Of a stretch of DNA of 8,921 nucleotides, positions 4,874 to 8,921 are shown in pieces. Below the pieces are notes generated by a model. That model had not been told where the DNA came from, ran no database searches, and saw only the letters and a program-made list of their open reading frames with translations. Numbering within the stretch: the first letter of the stretch is position 1; every line of letters starts with the position of its first letter. Both the position numbers and the translations under genes were made by a program. The stretch is from Gammaproteobacteria bacterium (GTDB taxonomy: Bacteria; Pseudomonadota; Gammaproteobacteria; S012-40). The DNA lies in NCBI GenBank assembly GCA_029864945.1, contig JAOTSL010000124.1:1-8921 (forward strand), read 5' to 3'.

Positions 4874-6814
4874 CTATTTTGTCAGTTCCACAAACAACGT
4901 ATTCATTCTAGAAATAAACATCGCAGGATCCTGCAATTGACCACCTTCAGCCAGCAATGCCTGATCAAATAATATATTAGCCCAATCTGAAATTTTCGCC
5001 TCATCACTTTCCGCTTTTAATTGCATAACAAGTGGGTGAGTTGGATTCAACTCCATAATCGGCTTACTTTCAGGCACATCATGTCCAGCTGATTTCAACA
5101 TGCGCTGTAAATTTGCCGCCATTTCATCTTCGCCAACAACTAAGCAAGAAGGAGAATTTGTCAAACGGTAAGTAATACGTACGTCCTGAACTTTATCTGC
5201 CAATATTACTTTCAACTTACTAATAATATCTTCCGCATCTTTCGATGCTTTTTCCTGCGCTTCTTTTTCTTCAGTATCATCCAGATCGCCAAGATCAAGA
5301 TCACCTTTTGCAACTGAAATAAATGCTTTACCATCAAACTCGGTAAGATGACTCATCATCCACTCATCAACACGGTCACTCAGCAACAATACCTCGATGC
5401 CTTTTTTACGGAACACCTCAAGGTGTGGACTGTTTTTTGCCGCTGCAAATGTTTCTGAAGAAATGTAGTAAATTTTATCCTGACCTTCTTTCATGCGAGC
5501 AATATAATCTTCCAACGACACGTCTTGTTTTTCGGTATCGCTATTAGTTGTCGCGAAACGTAATAATTTTGCTATACGTTCTTTATTTGCAAAATCTTCA
5601 CCAGGGCCTTCTTTCAAAACCTGACCGAATTCAGTCCAGATGGTGGCATATTCTTCAGGCTTATTCTTAGCAAAACTTTCCAACAAACCCAGAACTTTCT
5701 TCACAGATGCGCCACGGATTTTATCAATCAACGAATTTCGCTGTAAAATCTCACGTGATACGTTAAGTGGTAAGTCATCTGAATCCACTAGTCCACGTAT
5801 AAAACGCAGATAATCTGGCATCAAATGTTCTGCATCATCCAGAATGAAAACACGTTTTGCATATAACTTAATGCCTTTACGTTTTTCTCTGTCCCACAAA
5901 TCAAACGGCGCACGTGCAGGAATATAAAATAATGATGTGTAAGACTGACTGCCTTCTACATGAGTATGTAAATGAGCTACTGGATCAGCATAATCATGGC
6001 AAACATGTTTGTAGAATTCATTATATTCTTCTACAGAGATTTCTGATTTAGACTTTTTCCATAAAGCAGATGCCTGGTTTACTGACTCGAACTCTGTAAT
6101 AACATCTTCTACAATCTCAGCATCTTTACCATCTTCTGACGGAGGCAATGGAGGTGGTGCATCAGCTCTCATTTGAATAGGAATGGAGATATGATCTGAA
6201 TACTGCTGAATAATATTTTTTAGGCGGTAGCTTTCAAGAAACTCGCTTGCATCATCGCGAAGCTCTAAAATGATTTCCGTTCCACGACTTGCTTTATCGA
6301 TTGTTTCAATGGTGTATTCACCTTCGCCTTCCGATACCCAGCTTACGCCATGCTCTTCAGTCATACCCGAACGACGGGTATTTAAAGTGACTCGTTTTGC
6401 AACAATAAACGATGAATAAAAACCAACACCAAACTGACCAATTAATGCGGAGTCTTTTGCATCATCACCGGTAAGTGAATCAAAGAATTTTTTCGTACCG
6501 GATTTTGCGATGGTACCCACATTCTCAATTACTTCTTCGCGATTCATACCAATACCATTATCACGAATAATGATTGTTTTGGCATCTTTATCAAATTCAA
6601 CCTGAATTTTTAATTCACTATCATTCTCATAAAGTGCATCATCTCCAAGTGCTTCAAAGCGCAGCTTGTCACACGCATCTGATGCATTCGAAATTAACTC
6701 ACGCAAAAATATTTCTTTGTTTGAATATAGTGCATGTATCATTAATTGTAATAATTGCTTAACTTCGGTCTGAAAACCAAGCGTTTCTTTATGTGCATCA
6801 ACAGTTTCGTTCAC
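4874..6814 (-). CDS. htpG: Molecular chaperone HtpG (bacterial Hsp90)
   Basis: This is a cytosolic, homodimeric ATP-dependent chaperone that remodels late folding intermediates and acts in the heat-shock response. The N-terminal GHKL ATPase is intact: ELISNASDACDKLR (39-52, with Glu39 and Asn43 at the catalytic and Mg-binding positions), DNGIGM (85-90), GTIAKSGTK (100-108) and GQFGVGFYSSF (126-136). The middle domain includes YTSLFYIPARAPFDLW and NVSREILQ, whose Arg354 is the ATP-sensing arginine position. The C-terminal dimerisation domain closes the protein. At 646 residues it is about 20 longer than E. coli HtpG; much of the difference is a proline-rich linker (about 217-235, with APPPLPPSEDG) between the N and middle domains. 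The start is GTG at 6814, chosen because AAGGAG lies six bases upstream and the next residues match the family start. It is divergent from pgm. Confidence 0.98.
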   Translation of the reverse strand: MNETVDAHKETLGFQTEVKQLLQLMIHALYSNKEIFLRELISNASDACDKLRFEALGDDALYENDSELKIQVEFDKDAKTIIIRDNGIGMNREEVIENVGTIAKSGTKKFFDSLTGDDAKDSALIGQFGVGFYSSFIVAKRVTLNTRRSGMTEEHGVSWVSEGEGEYTIETIDKASRGTEIILELRDDASEFLESYRLKNIIQQYSDHISIPIQMRADAPPPLPPSEDGKDAEIVEDVITEFESVNQASALWKKSKSEISVEEYNEFYKHVCHDYADPVAHLHTHVEGSQSYTSLFYIPARAPFDLWDREKRKGIKLYAKRVFILDDAEHLMPDYLRFIRGLVDSDDLPLNVSREILQRNSLIDKIRGASVKKVLGLLESFAKNKPEEYATIWTEFGQVLKEGPGEDFANKERIAKLLRFATTNSDTEKQDVSLEDYIARMKEGQDKIYYISSETFAAAKNSPHLEVFRKKGIEVLLLSDRVDEWMMSHLTEFDGKAFISVAKGDLDLGDLDDTEEKEAQEKASKDAEDIISKLKVILADKVQDVRITYRLTNSPSCLVVGEDEMAANLQRMLKSAGHDVPESKPIMELNPTHPLVMQLKAESDEAKISDWANILFDQALLAEGGQLQDPAMFISRMNTLFVELTK

Positions 6815-6888
6815 TGATAACTCCTTAATACTTGCTGATAAAAACGAAATGACCTTGGAAATGGATCATTTGTAGGAAATTAACTCTA

Positions 6889-6918
6889 AAGTATGACCAA
6901 AATCTTCAATTTCAAGGG
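6889..6918 (-). promoter_or_regulatory. Candidate heat-shock (sigma-32-like) promoter of htpG
   Basis: Read on the minus strand, CCCTTGAAA (6918-6910) matches the sigma-32 -35 core CTTGAA with its preceding C run. About 12 bases later GGTCATAC (6898-6891) keeps the central CAT of the -10 consensus. The same bases also offer a sigma-70 reading, TTGAAA, 16 bases, TACTTT. The transcript would have a leader of roughly 65-70 bases. Heat-shock control of htpG is well known, which makes the match more believable. Confidence 0.45.
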
Positions 6919-6999
6919 TTTTCGAGCAAAAAAATACAACAAATATTGTGTTAAGCTCAAATCAGAGTGAAAATAACCAAAATTGTAACCGATTAGGCA

Positions 7000-7034
7000 C
7001 GAAAGCAACGCGAATATGTAGCGAAAGCTGAATA
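7000..7034. repeat. Short direct repeats in the pgm upstream region
   Basis: CGAAAGC occurs at 7000-7006 and 7022-7028, spaced by 22 bases (about two helical turns). GAATA follows each (7012-7016 and 7030-7034). They lie 46-80 bases before the pgm ATG, where an activator could bind. No clear -10/-35 pair for pgm was found, and chance is a fair alternative. Confidence 0.25.
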
Positions 7035-7079
7035 CGCTGACTTACAAAAAATTAAGACGTAAAACCAACAGGATATTGC

Positions 7080-8708
7080 ATGAAAACAGTTAAAACCTCC
7101 CCATTCACTGATCAAGAACCCGGAACTTCAGGCCTTAGAAAACAAACCAAACACTTTCAGCAAGCGCATTACCTTGAAAATTTTGTTCAATCTATTTTTA
7201 GTGCCATAGGAAACACGGTAGGCAAAACACTGGTTCTAGGAGGTGACGGGCGATTTTTTAATGTTCCGGCCATACAGACCATTATAAAAATGGCGGCAGC
7301 CAACGGATTCTCTCGCTTATTAATTGGACAAAATGGCATTCTCTCTACCCCGGCCGCATCATTACTAATCAGAAAATACAAAACAGATGGCGGAATTATT
7401 CTCTCTGCCAGCCACAACCCCGGTGGTCAAAATGGCGATTTTGGTATCAAATACAACACACCCAACGGTGGCCCTGCGCCAGAAAAGGTCACAGAGGCGA
7501 TATACCAAAATACTCTATCAATTTCTGAATACAAAATTGAGTCCAATGAGGATATTAATCTCGATACCTTGGGCCAAACTCAAATCAATGACATGACAGT
7601 AGAAATCATCGATTCCGTTTCGGATTACGCCGACATGATGGAAGACATTTACGACTTTGAGCTGATTAAACAAGGCGTCAAATCAAAAACGTTATCACTT
7701 TGCTTTGATGCAATGCACGCTGTAACCGGTCCTTATGCTCGGGAGATTTTTATTAACCGCCTTGGATTAGATGCAAGCTTGGTCATTAACTCAATACCAC
7801 TGGAAGATTTTGGCGGCGGTCACCCGGACCCCAATCAAGCACATGCTGAAGAGCTGATGAAAATTATGAACAGTGATCAAGCGCCAGACCTTGGTGCCGC
7901 ATCTGATGGTGACGGCGATCGCAATATGATTTTAGGCCAGAACTTTTTTGTTACACCTAGCGATAGCCTTGCGGTAATGTCAGCCAATATTACAGAAATT
8001 AAAGCGTATAAAGCCGGAATTTCAGGTGTCGCCCGTTCGATGCCGACCAGTCAGGCGGTAGACAAGGTTGCAGAAAAATTGGGAATTCCGTGCTACGAAA
8101 CCCCAACCGGATGGAAGTTTTTTGGTAACTTACTTGATGCAAACAAGATCGCACTTTGTGGTGAAGAAAGTTTTGGCACAGGCTCAAATCATATCCGGGA
8201 AAAAGATGGCATCTGGGCAGTTTTGTTCTGGTTAAATTTGCTTGCTATTAAAAAGCAATCTGTGGAAAAAATTGTTTCCAGTCACTGGACTATTTATGGC
8301 CGACACTACTACGGTCGTCATGATTACGAAGCTATTGATTCAAACTCAGCCAATAAACTCATGATGACACTACGTGAAAAACTCACCGGACTCATTTCAA
8401 AAAAAGTTGGCGATTACACTATAACTGATGCCTGCGACTTTGCTTATACAGATCCTATAGATGGAAGTATCAGCGCAAAACAGGGCATTATTATTCAACT
8501 AAATCCCGATGCTAGAATAATATTTCGTCTGTCGGGTACAGGAACTCAAGGCGCTACTTTAAGGGTGTATCTGGAGAAATATGAAGCTGATAGCAATAAG
8601 CAATCATTTGATACAACGCAAGTATTAGAGCCGCTAGCAGAGTTATCAAAAACAATTGCTGACATCGTGCATTTTACCGGGCGCACCTCGGCTGACGTCA
8701 TCACCTGA
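7080..8708 (+). CDS. pgm: Alpha-D-glucose phosphate-specific phosphoglucomutase, eukaryotic PGM1-like type
   Basis: This cytosolic enzyme interconverts glucose-1-phosphate and glucose-6-phosphate, linking glycolysis to glycogen, sucrose and UDP-glucose synthesis. All four alpha-D-phosphohexomutase signatures are present in order: the phosphoserine loop SASHNPGG (109-116, catalytic Ser111), the magnesium loop DGDGDR (276-281), the sugar-specificity loop GEESFG (361-366) and the phosphate-binding loop RLSGTGTQG (483-491). The N-terminus TSPFTDQEPGTSGLRK, the phrase NGDFGIKYNTPNGGPAPE and the RHYYGRHDYE segment (408-417) match the animal/PGM1 subgroup better than E. coli Pgm. At 542 residues it is slightly shorter than PGM1 (about 560) but complete. 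The ATG at 7080 has AGGA at 7070-7073, and a terminator follows the gene. It is divergent from htpG, with 265 bases between them. Confidence 0.97.
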   Translation: MKTVKTSPFTDQEPGTSGLRKQTKHFQQAHYLENFVQSIFSAIGNTVGKTLVLGGDGRFFNVPAIQTIIKMAAANGFSRLLIGQNGILSTPAASLLIRKYKTDGGIILSASHNPGGQNGDFGIKYNTPNGGPAPEKVTEAIYQNTLSISEYKIESNEDINLDTLGQTQINDMTVEIIDSVSDYADMMEDIYDFELIKQGVKSKTLSLCFDAMHAVTGPYAREIFINRLGLDASLVINSIPLEDFGGGHPDPNQAHAEELMKIMNSDQAPDLGAASDGDGDRNMILGQNFFVTPSDSLAVMSANITEIKAYKAGISGVARSMPTSQAVDKVAEKLGIPCYETPTGWKFFGNLLDANKIALCGEESFGTGSNHIREKDGIWAVLFWLNLLAIKKQSVEKIVSSHWTIYGRHYYGRHDYEAIDSNSANKLMMTLREKLTGLISKKVGDYTITDACDFAYTDPIDGSISAKQGIIIQLNPDARIIFRLSGTGTQGATLRVYLEKYEADSNKQSFDTTQVLEPLAELSKTIADIVHFTGRTSADVIT

Positions 8709-8748
8709 TTATTAATTTAAATAATGACAGTAGCGTTAATTGCCAAAG

Positions 8749-8775
8749 AGGAGGATTTTACCTCTTCTTTTTTTT
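8749..8775 (+). terminator. Intrinsic terminator of pgm
   Basis: AGGAGG (8749-8754) pairs with CCTCTT (8761-8766, one G-U pair) around the loop ATTTTA, followed by C and eight T residues (8768-8775). An alternative register pairs AAGAGG (8746-8751) with the same arm. It lies about 40 bases after the pgm stop. Confidence 0.8.
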
Positions 8776-8860
8776 CTGCTCTCCCCTTCTCTCACCGCCT
8801 TTTTGGAAGGAAGAACATCGTTTTTTCACTACTGATTAAAACAGGACTTGAGATTAAACT

Positions 8861-8921
8861 ATGAAAAAATATTTTGTTTATATTATGACTAGTGTATTCG
8901 TGATTTCGGTAACAAATACAT
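8861..8921 (+). CDS. Start of an exported or membrane protein (partial, runs off the right edge)
   Basis: Only the first 20 codons are visible, reading MKKYFVYIMTSVFVISVTNT. Two lysines followed by a hydrophobic stretch are typical of a Sec signal peptide or N-terminal anchor. A modest GAG at 8850-8852 stands eight bases before the ATG. The preceding pgm terminator suggests that this gene has its own promoter. The mature product is outside the window, so no function can be given. Confidence 0.6.
   Translation, partial: MKKYFVYIMTSVFVISVTNT

Noticed and set aside
6574..6762. 62-aa histidine-rich plus-strand frame inside htpG
   Set aside because: It is antisense to the highly conserved ATPase region of HtpG. 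The histidines are a by-product of codons on the other strand.

Overview
The window looks like chromosomal DNA of an AT-rich gammaproteobacterium. The best taxonomic clue is a YcgL-family gene, because that family is essentially confined to Gammaproteobacteria. HtpG, the ModABC transporter and a phosphoglucomutase of the eukaryotic PGM1 type fit an aquatic, possibly methanotroph-like (Methylococcales) lineage. That finer placement is inference and not proven by the sequence. No rRNA, tRNA, CRISPR array, insertion sequence or phage gene was seen.

Layout. Positions 1-2213 (minus strand) carry a molybdate ABC transporter operon, modA-modB-modC, with modC running off the left edge. Positions 2214-2860 hold two tiny plus-strand genes for paralogous single-helix membrane peptides of 35 and 37 aa that share a C-terminal M-x-F-H-G tail. 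Each has a strong Shine-Dalgarno site, a plausible sigma-70 promoter and a clear intrinsic terminator. A minus-strand ycgL gene follows (2891-3127). Next comes a third tiny plus-strand gene (3524-3604) for a 26-aa hydrophobic peptide whose core resembles the second peptide and which has a similar ribosome-binding region. Positions 3605-4482 are AT-rich and nearly empty. A small unrecognised gene (4483-4713, plus) and a cluster of hairpins lead to htpG (4874-6814, minus). After a divergent promoter region comes pgm (7080-8708, plus) with its own terminator. The window ends in the signal-peptide-like start of an unidentified gene (8861 onward).

How the genes work together. ModA binds molybdate outside the inner membrane, ModB forms the channel and ModC powers uptake, supplying molybdenum cofactor enzymes. 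HtpG is the bacterial Hsp90 chaperone, and a heat-shock-like promoter lies upstream of it. Pgm interconverts glucose-1-phosphate and glucose-6-phosphate for glycogen, sucrose and nucleotide-sugar metabolism. These are housekeeping genes without an obvious shared pathway. The most unusual content is the set of very small membrane-peptide genes at 2305-3604, which conventional gene callers would probably miss. Five genes start with GTG or TTG: modB, modC, htpG, the third peptide and the 4483 gene.
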